Part shown: positions 33,808 through 42,690 of the stretch, in pieces
How positions within the stretch are numbered: position 1 is the first letter of the stretch
Layout: every line of letters starts with the position of its first letter
Assembly: GCF_000717345.1 (NCBI RefSeq)
Contig: NZ_JNZA01000032.1
Coordinates: 39,417 to 103,416, forward strand
DNA from: Streptomyces lydicus
Lineage (GTDB): Bacteria; Actinomycetota; Actinomycetes; Streptomycetales; Streptomycetaceae
Direction of reading: 5' to 3'
DNA length: 64,000 bases
Notes under the pieces: model-generated
Database searches by the model: none
What the model saw: only the letters and a program-made list of their open reading frames with translations
What the model was told of the DNA's origin: nothing
Program-made: the position numbers and the translations under genes

Positions 33808-34638
33808 ATGAGTACCACCCTGCCTTCGGGCACCATCCAGCGCACCGTGGACGGCGGCCGACCGCTGCGCCGCGCCAGCGACCGCTTCGCGGCCCCGCTG
33901 CCGGCCCGGCGCGCCACCGACGTCCCGCCGGTCCGACACTCCGTCAGTTTGGTGATCCCCGCGCACAACGAAGCACGCAACGTCCCCTGGGTCTTCGAAC
34001 AGATCCCGCCCAGCATCGACGAGGTGCTCCTGGTCGACGGCGCCTCCGACGACGCGACGGTCCGCATGGCGGCGCACTGCCTGCCGTCCGTCCGCGTCGT
34101 CCAGCAGACCGGCATCGGCAAGGGCGATGCGCTGCGCACCGGCTTCGAGGCCGCGACCTGCGACTACGTCGTCATGATGGACGCCGACGGCAGCATGTGG
34201 CCGGGCGAGATCCCGCACTACGTGCACTTCCTCGACAACGGCTTCGACTTCGTCAAGGGCTCGCGCTTCATCGCCGGCGGCGGCTCGCTCGACCTGACCC
34301 CGGTGCGCTCCCTGGGCAACCTGGCCCTGCTCACCGTCGTCAACCGGATCTACCACGCCACCCTGACCGACCTGTGCTACGGCTTCTGCGCGTTCCGCCG
34401 CAGTTTCCTCGACGAGCTCGACCCGCACGCCCCGGGCTTCGAGATCGAGGCGGAGCTGATCGCCCACGCACTGCGCCTGGGACTTCGCATCGCCGAGGTC
34501 CCGAGCCTGGAACTTCCCCGCCGCAGCGGGCGCTCCCATCTGCACGCCGTCTCCGACGGCCGGCGCGTGCTGCGGACCCTCCTCGCCGAGCGCCCCAACG
34601 GCCGGCACTCGGCAGCCGCGGGGGCGGGGAAGCGATGA
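33808..34638 (+). CDS. glycosyltransferase family 2 (polyprenyl-phosphate sugar transferase-like)
   Basis: A 276-residue GT2 enzyme with the SLVIPAHNEARNVPWVFEQI start, the EVLLVDGASDDAT nucleotide-binding stretch and MMDADGSMWPGEI carrying the DxD motif. The KGSRFIAGGGSLDLTP segment resembles dolichyl-phosphate mannose synthase-like transferases. No membrane anchor is seen. It probably moves a sugar from a nucleotide sugar to a lipid carrier or growing glycan. It is first in a run of overlapping genes: its TGA overlaps the next ATG, so translation is coupled. A Gly/Ala/Arg tail ends the protein. Confidence 0.9.
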   Translation: MSTTLPSGTIQRTVDGGRPLRRASDRFAAPLPARRATDVPPVRHSVSLVIPAHNEARNVPWVFEQIPPSIDEVLLVDGASDDATVRMAAHCLPSVRVVQQTGIGKGDALRTGFEAATCDYVVMMDADGSMWPGEIPHYVHFLDNGFDFVKGSRFIAGGGSLDLTPVRSLGNLALLTVVNRIYHATLTDLCYGFCAFRRSFLDELDPHAPGFEIEAELIAHALRLGLRIAEVPSLELPRRSGRSHLHAVSDGRRVLRTLLAERPNGRHSAAAGAGKR

Positions 34639-35957
34639 ACGACGTCGGCCGACGCCCCGCAGCGGCCTGCCCCGGTCTTGCCGCCCGCGACTCGCTCTAC
34701 ACCCCCGCTCATGTCGTCGAGCTGGACCTGGCGGTGCCCGGTGAGCTGCGCTCGCCCGGCGGCGCTGCTGCCGGCGCCCCGGGCGGACGCGTGTTGGCGT
34801 TGGTGCGGCTGCACGGACACCCGCTCGGCATGGTCAGCGTCCCCGGTGCCCCGGGAGACACCGCGGACCTGTACCGCGCGCTGGCCGACGCCGCACATCG
34901 TCAACTGGCCGCCACAGACGCCCGGGAGGCGCCAGGGCCCGGTTCCGGTCCGCCGGGCCGGGCCCCTGGGCGGGGCACCGGGCCCGCGGTCAGCGTCATC
35001 GTCGCCACCCACAACCGGCCGGTGATGCTCCGCCAGTGCCTGGACGCCCTGCTGCGCAGCGAACACTCCTCGTACGAGATCGTGGTGGTCGACAACGCTC
35101 CGCGCGACGACGCCGCCGAGCGGCTGGTGCGCGCGCACTACCCGTCCCGGGTCAGATATGTGAGGGAACCCAAGGCGGGTCTGGCCCGGGCGCACAACCG
35201 CGGGCTGACGACCGCCCGGGGGCGGATCTGCGCCTTCACCGACGACGACACCCTGGCCGACCCCGGCTGGCTCGCCGCGCTGGAGCGCGCCTTCGACGAC
35301 GGTGCCGCCCCGGACGGCGGCCCGGCGGTCGGCTGCGTCACGGGGCTGATCCTGCCCGCCGAGCTGGAGACCCCCGCGCAGTCCGCGCTGGAGGGGCACG
35401 GCGGCTTTGCCAAGGGGTTCGCGCCGCGCAGCTGGTCGTCGGCCGAGCCGCCCGCCGATCCGCTCTTCCCGTTCACCGCGGGCCGGTTCGGGTCCGGCGC
35501 CAACATGGCCTTCCGCACCGACGTACTGCGCGGGCTCGGCGGCTTCGACCCCTCGACGGGCACCGGCACCCCGGCGTACGGCGGTGACGACCTGCTGGCC
35601 TTCTTCCTCGTGCTGGCCGCCGGACACCGCATCGTCTACCGGCCCGACGCGCTCGTCTGGCACCGCCACCGCCGCGACCTCGACGCGGTGCCGGCCCAGG
35701 CGTTCGGCTACGGCGCCGGCTTCGGCGCCTTCCTGGCCGCCGCGATCCGGCACCGCCCGGCCGCGCTGCCCGCACTGCTGCGCCGCCTGCCCGGCGGCAT
35801 CCGGCACGCCGCGGCCCGGACCCGCGCCCGGCCGGCCACGCCCGGCCGGTGGCCGGACCGCCTCGCGCTGCTGGAACTCCGCGGCCTGCTCTACGGACCG
35901 GTCGGCTACCTGCGCAGCGTGTACGACACCCGCCGCCACTCCCCGAGCGTGACGTGA
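34635..35957 (+). CDS. glycosyltransferase family 2 with N-terminal extension
   Basis: A 440-residue protein. Residues 1-115 form a small unknown domain followed by a Gly/Pro-rich linker; the GT2 catalytic domain begins at about 118 (VSVIVATHNRPVMLRQCLDAL), with FTDDDTLADPGW as the DxD region and a later GGDDLLAFFLVLAAG segment. The C-terminal part (about 360-440) is basic and may lie on the membrane. The ATG at 34635 overlaps the previous gene as ATGA. It ends in an overlap with the flippase gene. It likely adds a sugar to the same glycan as its neighbours. Confidence 0.88.
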   Translation: MNDVGRRPAAACPGLAARDSLYTPAHVVELDLAVPGELRSPGGAAAGAPGGRVLALVRLHGHPLGMVSVPGAPGDTADLYRALADAAHRQLAATDAREAPGPGSGPPGRAPGRGTGPAVSVIVATHNRPVMLRQCLDALLRSEHSSYEIVVVDNAPRDDAAERLVRAHYPSRVRYVREPKAGLARAHNRGLTTARGRICAFTDDDTLADPGWLAALERAFDDGAAPDGGPAVGCVTGLILPAELETPAQSALEGHGGFAKGFAPRSWSSAEPPADPLFPFTAGRFGSGANMAFRTDVLRGLGGFDPSTGTGTPAYGGDDLLAFFLVLAAGHRIVYRPDALVWHRHRRDLDAVPAQAFGYGAGFGAFLAAAIRHRPAALPALLRRLPGGIRHAAARTRARPATPGRWPDRLALLELRGLLYGPVGYLRSVYDTRRHSPSVT

Positions 35958-37291
35958 TGGCCTCGCAGACCGCCGCGTCCGGCACCGTGACACTGCCCGC
36001 CGCGCCCTACACGGTCGTCCTGCGCCGGCGGCTCAGGTCGCTGTGCTCGTACGAACCGCTGCTCCGCAACGGCCATGTCCTGGTGGCGAGTTCGGTGATG
36101 ACGGCGGGGCTCGGCGCGGTCTACTGGGTGCTCGCCACGTCCTGGTACCGCCCGGAGACCGTCGGCCGCAGCTACGCGGTGATCTCCGCGGTCACGCTGC
36201 TGGGCGGGATCGGGCAGCTCAACCTCGCCGACGTGCTGATGCGGTTCGCGCCGTCGGCCGGCCGGCACACCAGGCGGCTGCTGCTGCGCAGTTACGCCGC
36301 CTCCGGGCTGTGCGCCGGCGCGGGCGCGGCCGCCTTCCTCGCCCTGGTCCCGCTCGTCGCCCCCGGCCTCGGCTTCCTGCGCGGCCCCCTGGTCGCTCCG
36401 TTCTTCATCGCGGGCACCATCGGCTACGCGTGGTTCATCGTGCAGGACGGGGCACTCACCGGCGTACGGCGGGCCAACTGGGTGCTGGGCGAGAACACGA
36501 TCTTCGCGGTCGTCAAGACGCTGGCGCTGGCGCTGGCCGCCGCCTGGGCCCTGAGCTCCGGGATCCTGCTGTCGTGGGCCGGGGCGCTGGCCGTCTCGCT
36601 GACCGTCGCCAACTACGTGCTGCTGCGGCGCGCGGTCCCCGCCCACCAGCGGGCGCACGCCGACGGCACGATGCCGCCCAGGCTGCTGGGCTACGCCGCC
36701 ACCGACTACAGCGGCGCCCTGTGCCGGCTCGCCGCCTACAACATCGTGCCGCTGATCGTGCTCAACACCCTCGGCGGGGCCCGCAACGCCTACTTCTCGC
36801 TGTCCTGGGTGATCGCGTACACGCTGTACCAGGCCGCGTACAACATGGGCAGTTCGCTGTTGGTGGAGACCGCCCACGATCCGACACGGATCAGCGAACT
36901 GGGCCGCAGGGTGCTGCGGCACACCGGCCCGCCGCTGACCGTCGCCGTGATCCTCCTCGTCGTCGTCGCCCCCTGGCTGCTGTCGGTCTTCGGCGCCGAG
37001 TACGCCCACGAAGCCACCGGGGTGCTGCGGCTGCTGGCCCTGTCCGCGCTGCCCAACCTGCTGCTCAACGTGGCCATCGACGTGGCCAGGGCACACCGCC
37101 GGCTGGCCTGGGCCGTCGCCCTCCAGGCGACGCTGTGCGCCCTGGTGCTCGTCCTGACGCTCCAGCTGATCCCCCGCTTCGGCCTCAACGGCGTCGGCGC
37201 CGCCTGGCTGCTGGCCGAATGCGCGCTCGCGCTGCCGCTGCTGCTGACGCTGCCGCGCTGGCTGCCCTCCCCCGCAAGGAGCTCCCGATGA
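35957..37291 (+). CDS. polysaccharide flippase-like (MOP superfamily) membrane protein
   Basis: A 444-residue polytopic protein with about 12-14 hydrophobic segments, resembling Wzx/oligosaccharide flippases (HVLVASSVMTAGLGAVYWVL, then the characteristic helix series). It would move lipid-linked glycan units across the cytoplasmic membrane. Start: ATG at 35957 shares bases with the upstream TGA stop; a GTG three bases earlier is equally possible. The next gene overlaps by ATGA. Flanking glycosyltransferases and a deacetylase support a role in exopolysaccharide or cell-surface glycan export. Confidence 0.88.
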   Translation: MASQTAASGTVTLPAAPYTVVLRRRLRSLCSYEPLLRNGHVLVASSVMTAGLGAVYWVLATSWYRPETVGRSYAVISAVTLLGGIGQLNLADVLMRFAPSAGRHTRRLLLRSYAASGLCAGAGAAAFLALVPLVAPGLGFLRGPLVAPFFIAGTIGYAWFIVQDGALTGVRRANWVLGENTIFAVVKTLALALAAAWALSSGILLSWAGALAVSLTVANYVLLRRAVPAHQRAHADGTMPPRLLGYAATDYSGALCRLAAYNIVPLIVLNTLGGARNAYFSLSWVIAYTLYQAAYNMGSSLLVETAHDPTRISELGRRVLRHTGPPLTVAVILLVVVAPWLLSVFGAEYAHEATGVLRLLALSALPNLLLNVAIDVARAHRRLAWAVALQATLCALVLVLTLQLIPRFGLNGVGAAWLLAECALALPLLLTLPRWLPSPARSSR

Positions 37292-40134
37292 ACGCCCTCG
37301 GATTCCCCGGCGGCACCGGCGTGCGACAGGCCGTCCGCTCGGCCCTGGGCGCCTGGCGCCGCGTCACGACAATGACCACCCTGAACCCCGCCGCGGCGAC
37401 CGAGTGCTCCGCCGCGGCGGCCAAGCCCACGACGACGGGCCCGGCCACCCCGAGCCTGACCGTCGTCATCTGCGCCTACACCCTCGACCGCTGGGACCAA
37501 CTCCTTGCCGCGGTCGGCTCGGTGCAGCACCAGCACCCCGCCCCCGACGAGGTCCTCCTTGTCGTCGACCACTGCCCCGAGCTCGCCCGGCGCGCCGCGG
37601 ACGCCCTGCCCGGCGTGCGCGTCCTGCCCAACGCCGAGGCGCAGGGCCTGTCCGGCGGACGCAACACCGGGGTGCGCGCCGCCCACGGCGACATCGTCGC
37701 CTTCCTCGACGACGACGCGGCGGCCGACCCGGACTGGACCGCCCGGCTGCTCGCCGCCTACCGGGACCCGCTGGTGCTCGGCGTCGGCGGACTGGTGCGC
37801 CCGCTGTGGGAGACCGGCCGTCCCGGCTGGTTCCCGCGCGAGTTCGACTGGGTGGTCGGCTGCTCGTACCGCGGACTGCCCGAACACCCCGCGCCGGTAC
37901 GGAACTTCATTGGCGCCAACATGTCCTTCCGCCGCGCCGAGATCCTGGCCGCCGGCGGCTTCCGCACCGACCTGGGCCGCATCGGCACCCGCCCGCTGGG
38001 CTGCGAGGAGACCGAACTGTGCCTGCGCGTCGCGGCCCGCAATCCCGGCTCGACGCTGCGGTACGAGCCGTCCGCCGCGGTCCGCCACCACGTGCCGGCG
38101 GCCCGCACCACCCGCAAGTACTTCCGCGCGCGCTGCTACGCGGAGGGGCTCTCCAAGGCTGCCGTCGCCCGGCACTCCGGTTCCGGCCCGGCGCTCGCCA
38201 GCGAACGCACGTATCTGCGCCGAACCCTCCCCGCCGCCGTCGCCGAAGGGCTGCGACCCAGCGGTGCGGCGCCCACGGGCACGGTGCCGGCACTCGCCAC
38301 CGGCGTGGCCGCGACCGTCCTGGGCTACGCCGTCGGCCGGCTGCACCAGGCGGTGGAGCGGGCCCGGGGCTTCGCGGCGCGGAGCCCCGGGAAGGCCGCG
38401 CTGCGCGCGCTGGCCGTCCTCGGGCTGCCCGCCGCCCTCGTCCTGTGGGCGGTCTCGCTGCGCGGGGTGAACCTCGGTGCGATGGGCGACCTCGGCCTGG
38501 TGCACGTCCTGCCGGTCACCTACTGGGCCGGCCTCGGCCTGCTCGGCCTCGGGGTCTGCGCCGCGCTCACCAACCGCCGCACCCGCGGCATCCACTACGC
38601 CGGCTACGTCCTGGCGCTGATCACCTTCCTGCACGCCACCCCGCTCGCGCTCTACCCGGAGCTGCGGTACTCCTGGGCCTGGAAGCACGTGGCCGTCACG
38701 GACGTGCTGCTGAGCAGCGGCACCCTGCCCACCAAGGCCGGCCTGCTGGCCGTCTACGCCCGGTGGCCCGGCTTCTTCTGGCTGAACGACCTGTTCGTCC
38801 AGCACTGGGGCCTGCGCTCCCCCGGGTCCTACGCCAGCTGGTCGCCCCTGCTGATCAACGCGGCGCTGGTGATCCCGCTGCTGGTGCTCTACCGCTCCTT
38901 CACCCGCAGCCGGCGGCTGGTCTGGGGCGGGGTGTTCCTGTTCTTCACCTGCTCCTGGGTGGGCCAGGACTACTTCTCGCCGCAGGCGTTCGCCTTCCTG
39001 CTGTACGTGTGCGTCATCGCGGCCGTGGTGCGCAAGCTGCCCCGCCCGGGCCGGCCGAAGCCGACCCGGCCGAGCGTGGGCTGGTGGGTGCTGCTCGTGC
39101 TCGCCCTGGTCATCATCGTCTGCTCGCATCCGCTGACGCCGGTGCTGCTGACCGGCACACTCGTCCTGCTGGCCCTGCCCCGCCGCAACCGCGCGGTGGT
39201 GGTGCCGGTGCTGCTGGTCGCGCTGGTGCTGACCACGGCCTGGGACATGACCGTGGCACGGCCTTATCTGGAGCAGAATCTGCACAGCATCCTGACCGGC
39301 CTGAGCCAGCCGGAGGCGAACGCCGGTTCCGGGCTGCTCGGTCTCTCCGGCGCCACGTCCGGCCAGGTCGCGGTGGCCTGGGCCGACCGGATCCTGTCCG
39401 CCGTGGTCTTCCTCTTCGCGGGCCTGGCGGTGCTGGTGCGGCCCTCGTTGCGGCGCACCGCCCTCCCGCTGCTGGCGATCGCCCCGCTGCCCTGGGCGGT
39501 GGCCAACAGCTACGGCGGTGAAATGATCTTCCGGGTCTATCTGTTCGCGCTGCCCGCCACGGCGTTCGGCGCCGCCGCGCTGCTGCTGCCGCCCCTCCTG
39601 GCCACCGCCCACGGTCACGGCCTGCACCGCCCGCTGCGGCGCCTGCGGGCCGCGGCGGTGCCCGTCGTCGTCGTGACGCTGTTCGCCGCGCTCTCCCTCG
39701 CCTACTTCGGCAAGGAGAACGTCAACTACTTCACCCCGTCGGAGACCGCGGCCGCGAAGTGGCTCGCCGGGCACGCCCCGGAGGGCTCCCTGGTCGTCGG
39801 TGCCTCCGACAACTTCCCGTACGCCTACGCCGATTACCCGTACCACGACCGGATCTGGCTGTCCGAGGCGGCGCCCGAGGACCAGCGGCAGGTCAACCGC
39901 GACCCGGTCTCCGAACTGCGTGTGCTCACCGGCGCCGGGCCGCCGCGCCCCGTCTACCTGATCCTCAACCGTGCCCAGGAGGCCCAGGTCCTCGCCACCG
40001 GGGCGCTGCCGCCCGGCACTCTCGCACACATCAAGCACGCGCTGGCCCACCGCCGCGACTTCCCCGTCGTGCACCGTACCGCCGACGCCGTCGTCTACCG
40101 CATCCTGCCGGAGGGCGCCCCCGGTGGCCGCTGA
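37288..40134 (+). CDS. fusion of GT2 glycosyltransferase and polytopic membrane (GT-C-like) domain
   Basis: A 948-residue bifunctional-looking protein. Residues 55-320 are a GT2 domain (LTVVICAYTLDRWDQ, LSGGRNTGVRAAHG, FLDDDAAADPDW, GCEETELCLR). From about residue 345 to 850 there are at least ten membrane spans, with a final extracytoplasmic stretch (about 800-948) starting FGKENVNYF; this half resembles GT-C/PMT-like transferases or polymerases using lipid-linked sugars. AAGGAG precedes the ATG, which overlaps the flippase stop as ATGA. Longer frames upstream are artefacts. It may combine cytosolic sugar addition with outside polymerisation. Confidence 0.85.
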   Translation: MNALGFPGGTGVRQAVRSALGAWRRVTTMTTLNPAAATECSAAAAKPTTTGPATPSLTVVICAYTLDRWDQLLAAVGSVQHQHPAPDEVLLVVDHCPELARRAADALPGVRVLPNAEAQGLSGGRNTGVRAAHGDIVAFLDDDAAADPDWTARLLAAYRDPLVLGVGGLVRPLWETGRPGWFPREFDWVVGCSYRGLPEHPAPVRNFIGANMSFRRAEILAAGGFRTDLGRIGTRPLGCEETELCLRVAARNPGSTLRYEPSAAVRHHVPAARTTRKYFRARCYAEGLSKAAVARHSGSGPALASERTYLRRTLPAAVAEGLRPSGAAPTGTVPALATGVAATVLGYAVGRLHQAVERARGFAARSPGKAALRALAVLGLPAALVLWAVSLRGVNLGAMGDLGLVHVLPVTYWAGLGLLGLGVCAALTNRRTRGIHYAGYVLALITFLHATPLALYPELRYSWAWKHVAVTDVLLSSGTLPTKAGLLAVYARWPGFFWLNDLFVQHWGLRSPGSYASWSPLLINAALVIPLLVLYRSFTRSRRLVWGGVFLFFTCSWVGQDYFSPQAFAFLLYVCVIAAVVRKLPRPGRPKPTRPSVGWWVLLVLALVIIVCSHPLTPVLLTGTLVLLALPRRNRAVVVPVLLVALVLTTAWDMTVARPYLEQNLHSILTGLSQPEANAGSGLLGLSGATSGQVAVAWADRILSAVVFLFAGLAVLVRPSLRRTALPLLAIAPLPWAVANSYGGEMIFRVYLFALPATAFGAAALLLPPLLATAHGHGLHRPLRRLRAAAVPVVVVTLFAALSLAYFGKENVNYFTPSETAAAKWLAGHAPEGSLVVGASDNFPYAYADYPYHDRIWLSEAAPEDQRQVNRDPVSELRVLTGAGPPRPVYLILNRAQEAQVLATGALPPGTLAHIKHALAHRRDFPVVHRTADAVVYRILPEGAPGGR

Positions 40135-40191
40135 GGCACCCGAGGGCACCTACCGGCACATGCACCGCACGGGGGTCCGAAAGGACCGATC

Positions 40192-41016
40192 ATGACCGCC
40201 GTCCCCGTCTTCGTCTACCACTCGGTCAACACCGACCCGCCGCCCTGGATCGCGCCGTACACGGTCACCCCGCGGGTCTTCGCCGAACAGCTCGACCGCA
40301 TCGCGGACGCCGGGCTCACGGTGGTGCCGTTGCGGCGGCTGGTCGCGGCGATCCGGGGCGGCCCGCCGCTGCCCCCGCGCTGCGCGGTCCTCACCTTCGA
40401 CGACGGCTTCGCCGACTTCTACTGGACGGTGGCGCCCCTCCTCACCGAGCGCGCCCTGCCCGCGACGCTGTACGTCACCACCGGCGCCGTCCATCCACCC
40501 GGCGGCCGCCCCGAGGGCAGTCTGCTGCCGGCCGCCGCGATGCTGAGCTGGCGGCAGATCGCCACCCTCGACGCGCTCGGCTTCGAGATCGGCGGACACA
40601 CCGTCACCCATCCGCAGCTGGACACCGTGCCCGCGCAGCGCGCCTGGCGCGAGATCGTCGGCTGCAAGCGGCGGCTGGAGGACGCGCTCAGCCATCCGGT
40701 GTACGCGTTCGCCTATCCGCACGGCTACTCCAGTGCGGCGGTCCGCCGCACCGTACGCGAGGCCGGGTGGACCTCGGCCTGCGCGGTGGCCAACGCCTTC
40801 GCCTCGGCCGACGGCGACCCGATGCGCATCCCCCGGCTGATGGTTCAGGCAGACACCCGGCCGGAGCTGTTCACCCAGTGGACGCGCGGCGGCGGCGCGC
40901 CCACGGCACCGGTGTCCGAGTCCCTGCGGACCAAGGGCTGGCGGCTCTACCGCCGGTCCCGGGCGCTGCTCGGCCGCCCGGTCGGCGGCCCGCCCGGGTC
41001 CGGCACGCTGTCCTGA
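40192..41016 (+). CDS. polysaccharide deacetylase (NodB/CE4 family)
   Basis: A 274-residue carbohydrate esterase family 4 protein. Catalytic and metal motifs: TFDDGFAD (residues 68-75, base Asp70 and metal Asp71) and HTVTH (His136 and His140 metal ligands), with YAFAYPHGY as motif 3. No signal peptide is visible, so it may act inside the cell, on lipid-linked glycan precursors, or leave by another route. GAAAGGACC precedes the ATG. It lies 57 bp after the fused glycosyltransferase and probably deacetylates N-acetyl sugars in the glycan made by this cluster. Confidence 0.9.
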   Translation: MTAVPVFVYHSVNTDPPPWIAPYTVTPRVFAEQLDRIADAGLTVVPLRRLVAAIRGGPPLPPRCAVLTFDDGFADFYWTVAPLLTERALPATLYVTTGAVHPPGGRPEGSLLPAAAMLSWRQIATLDALGFEIGGHTVTHPQLDTVPAQRAWREIVGCKRRLEDALSHPVYAFAYPHGYSSAAVRRTVREAGWTSACAVANAFASADGDPMRIPRLMVQADTRPELFTQWTRGGGAPTAPVSESLRTKGWRLYRRSRALLGRPVGGPPGSGTLS

Positions 41017-41083
41017 GCGGCCGCCTCCCGGCTGCCGTACCGCCGTGTGCCTCCGGCGCCCCGGCCCGGTCCGTGGTGCCCCG

Positions 41084-41914
41084 TCAGTGCTGCCAGACCC
41101 GCACCCAGTCCACCGACATCCGGGCGTGGTCCACCCCGGGCGGCGGCACCGTCGGGTAGCCGACCGCGAGGGTGAACAGCAGCTCCATCGGGACGTGCGG
41201 GATCTTCGCGGGATCGGTGACCCGGAAGCGGACCTCGCCGTCCACGTACCAGGTGAGCGCGTCCCGCTCCCAGTTCAACGCGAAGACGTGGTGGCCGGCG
41301 GGGAAGTCCACCGGCCCGAACCGCCCCGCGGCGGTGCGTTCCTCGCCGGCCGGCCCCTTCCAGTGCACCGTCATCTCGATCCGGTCGGTGCTGCCGAGCC
41401 CCTCGGCGACATCGAGTTCCGGGGGCGTGTGCCGGGACGCCGGCATCAGCCAGAAGGCGGGCAGCATCCCGGCCTGCGGGGGGATCCGCACGGCCGCCTC
41501 GAAGTAGCCGTAGGTGAAGACGAAGCGCGGCCGGGCGTTCCACGAGCTGCGGCCGGTGGAGACCATCCCGGACGTCCACGGATAGCGGCGGCCGTCCGTG
41601 CCCCGGGTCGTCCGGCGCCGGGCGGTCAGCGTGAGCTTGCCGTCGCCGACCGACACCTGCTCCGGGCGGTACCACTCCAGCTCGTTGTTGCCGCGGTTGG
41701 TGCAGCCGCCCTGGTTCCAGTCGTAACAGGTCGTCCAGCGGGCCGGGTTGAGCCGGGTGCCGCCGAAGTCGTCCGCGAAGACCTCACGCCAGTGCCCCGG
41801 CACCGGCGGGCTCGGTGGCGGGGTGGGCGAGCGGGTGCCCGACGCGCAGCCGGTGGCGGCCGCGAGCGCGAGAAATCCGCTTGCGGCGGCGCGCGCCAGT
41901 CGGCAAGATCCCAT
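41084..41914 (-). CDS. secreted glycoside hydrolase family 16 lipoprotein
   Basis: A 276-residue lipoprotein with Cys23 in ATGC as the likely lipidation site, a Pro/Ser linker and a GH16 beta-jelly-roll domain. The catalytic signature is ELDVAE at 166-171 (Glu166 and Glu171), a slight variant of the usual ExDxxE. WNQGGCTNRGNNELEWY and GYFEAAVRIP are typical of endo-beta-glucanase/galactanase relatives. The ATG has GGGAGG upstream. It converges on the deacetylase gene; it may trim or release the glycan made next door, which is an inference from location. Confidence 0.9.
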   Translation of the reverse strand: MGSCRLARAAASGFLALAAATGCASGTRSPTPPPSPPVPGHWREVFADDFGGTRLNPARWTTCYDWNQGGCTNRGNNELEWYRPEQVSVGDGKLTLTARRRTTRGTDGRRYPWTSGMVSTGRSSWNARPRFVFTYGYFEAAVRIPPQAGMLPAFWLMPASRHTPPELDVAEGLGSTDRIEMTVHWKGPAGEERTAAGRFGPVDFPAGHHVFALNWERDALTWYVDGEVRFRVTDPAKIPHVPMELLFTLAVGYPTVPPPGVDHARMSVDWVRVWQH

Positions 41915-42022
41915 CGACCGCCTCCCGGGGCGCGCTCCGGAACACCTCCGGTGATCATCTCCCATCCCCCGGCGTCCCGCTACTTCCGGCCCTTCGCCAC
42001 TCCTCAGAGGAACCCCCACCCC

Positions 42023-42529
42023 ATGACCATCGAACGCGTCTCGCCGCCCGTCCGCGGCGGCGAACGGGAGACCCTGCGGGCCTTCCTGGACTTCCACCGC
42101 GCCACGCTCGCCCTGAAGACCGAGGGCCTGACCGACGAGGAGCTGCGCCGCCGCTCCATGCCGCCCTCCACGCTCTCCCTGCTCGGCCTGGTCCGGCACA
42201 TGGCGGAGGTGGAGCGCACCTGGTTCCGCCGGGTGATCAACGGCGAGGACATCCCGCTGGTCTGGTCGGCCGAGGGTGACTTCCAGGCGGCGTACGACCC
42301 CGACGGGTCAACCGGCGCGGAAGCCTTCGCCGCCTGGCAGGAGGAGGTCGCCCAGTCCCGCCGCATCGAGCAGGCGGCCCCCTCCCTCGACGTCACCGGC
42401 TACCAGCCCCGGTGGGGCGAGCACGTCTCGCTCCGCCTGGTCATGCTCCACCTCATCCACGAGTACGCGCGCCACAACGGCCACGCCGACTTCCTCCGGG
42501 AGGGCGTCGACGGCACGGTGGGAGCCTGA
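42023..42529 (+). CDS. DinB/DUF664 family protein
   Basis: A 168-residue four-helix-bundle protein of the DinB superfamily, DUF664 branch. Metal-binding histidines are visible in LVRHMAEVERTW and HLIHEYARHNGHADFLRE. Such actinomycete proteins are thought to be mycothiol-dependent transferases or metal enzymes; no substrate can be inferred here. The ATG at 42023 gives the family length, whereas the open frame extends far upstream antisense to the GH16 gene. It stands alone, in front of a repeat-like non-coding stretch. Confidence 0.88.
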   Translation: MTIERVSPPVRGGERETLRAFLDFHRATLALKTEGLTDEELRRRSMPPSTLSLLGLVRHMAEVERTWFRRVINGEDIPLVWSAEGDFQAAYDPDGSTGAEAFAAWQEEVAQSRRIEQAAPSLDVTGYQPRWGEHVSLRLVMLHLIHEYARHNGHADFLREGVDGTVGA

Positions 42530-42590
42530 GCGCAGGCTCCCGGGCCGCTGTGTCTTGTGGCTCAGGTCCGGCACCAGCCGAAGGACACGA

Positions 42591-42690
42591 CTAGGGGCTG
42601 TCGTTTGGATCAGGCCGGATCAGGGAGCGGGGTCTGGTGCCGTGCATCGCAAGGCGGAGGAGGGAGTCAGGGCGGAGCCCTGGCGACCGG
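42591..42690. repeat. repeat-like insertion sequence remnant or small mobile-element footprint
   Basis: The stretch starts CTAGGGGCTGTCGTTTGGAT and has a direct repeat GGATCAGG (42607-42614 and 42617-42624) and purine-rich GGCGGAGGAGGGAGTCAGGG. This type of sequence recurs in my knowledge of Streptomyces genomes, often beside disrupted genes. It overlaps the end of a GNAT gene that lacks its usual C terminus. No transposase or clear terminal inverted repeats are visible. Confidence 0.35.

Noticed and set aside
36043..37287. Apparent N-terminal extension of the fused glycosyltransferase
   Set aside because: It is an out-of-frame reading of the flippase gene; the true start at 37288 has AAGGAG and an ATGA overlap.
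36790..40149. A 1119-aa open frame on the minus strand
   Set aside because: It is a mirror frame of the flippase and fused glycosyltransferase genes; composition is Gln/Gly/Arg-rich with no recognisable motif.
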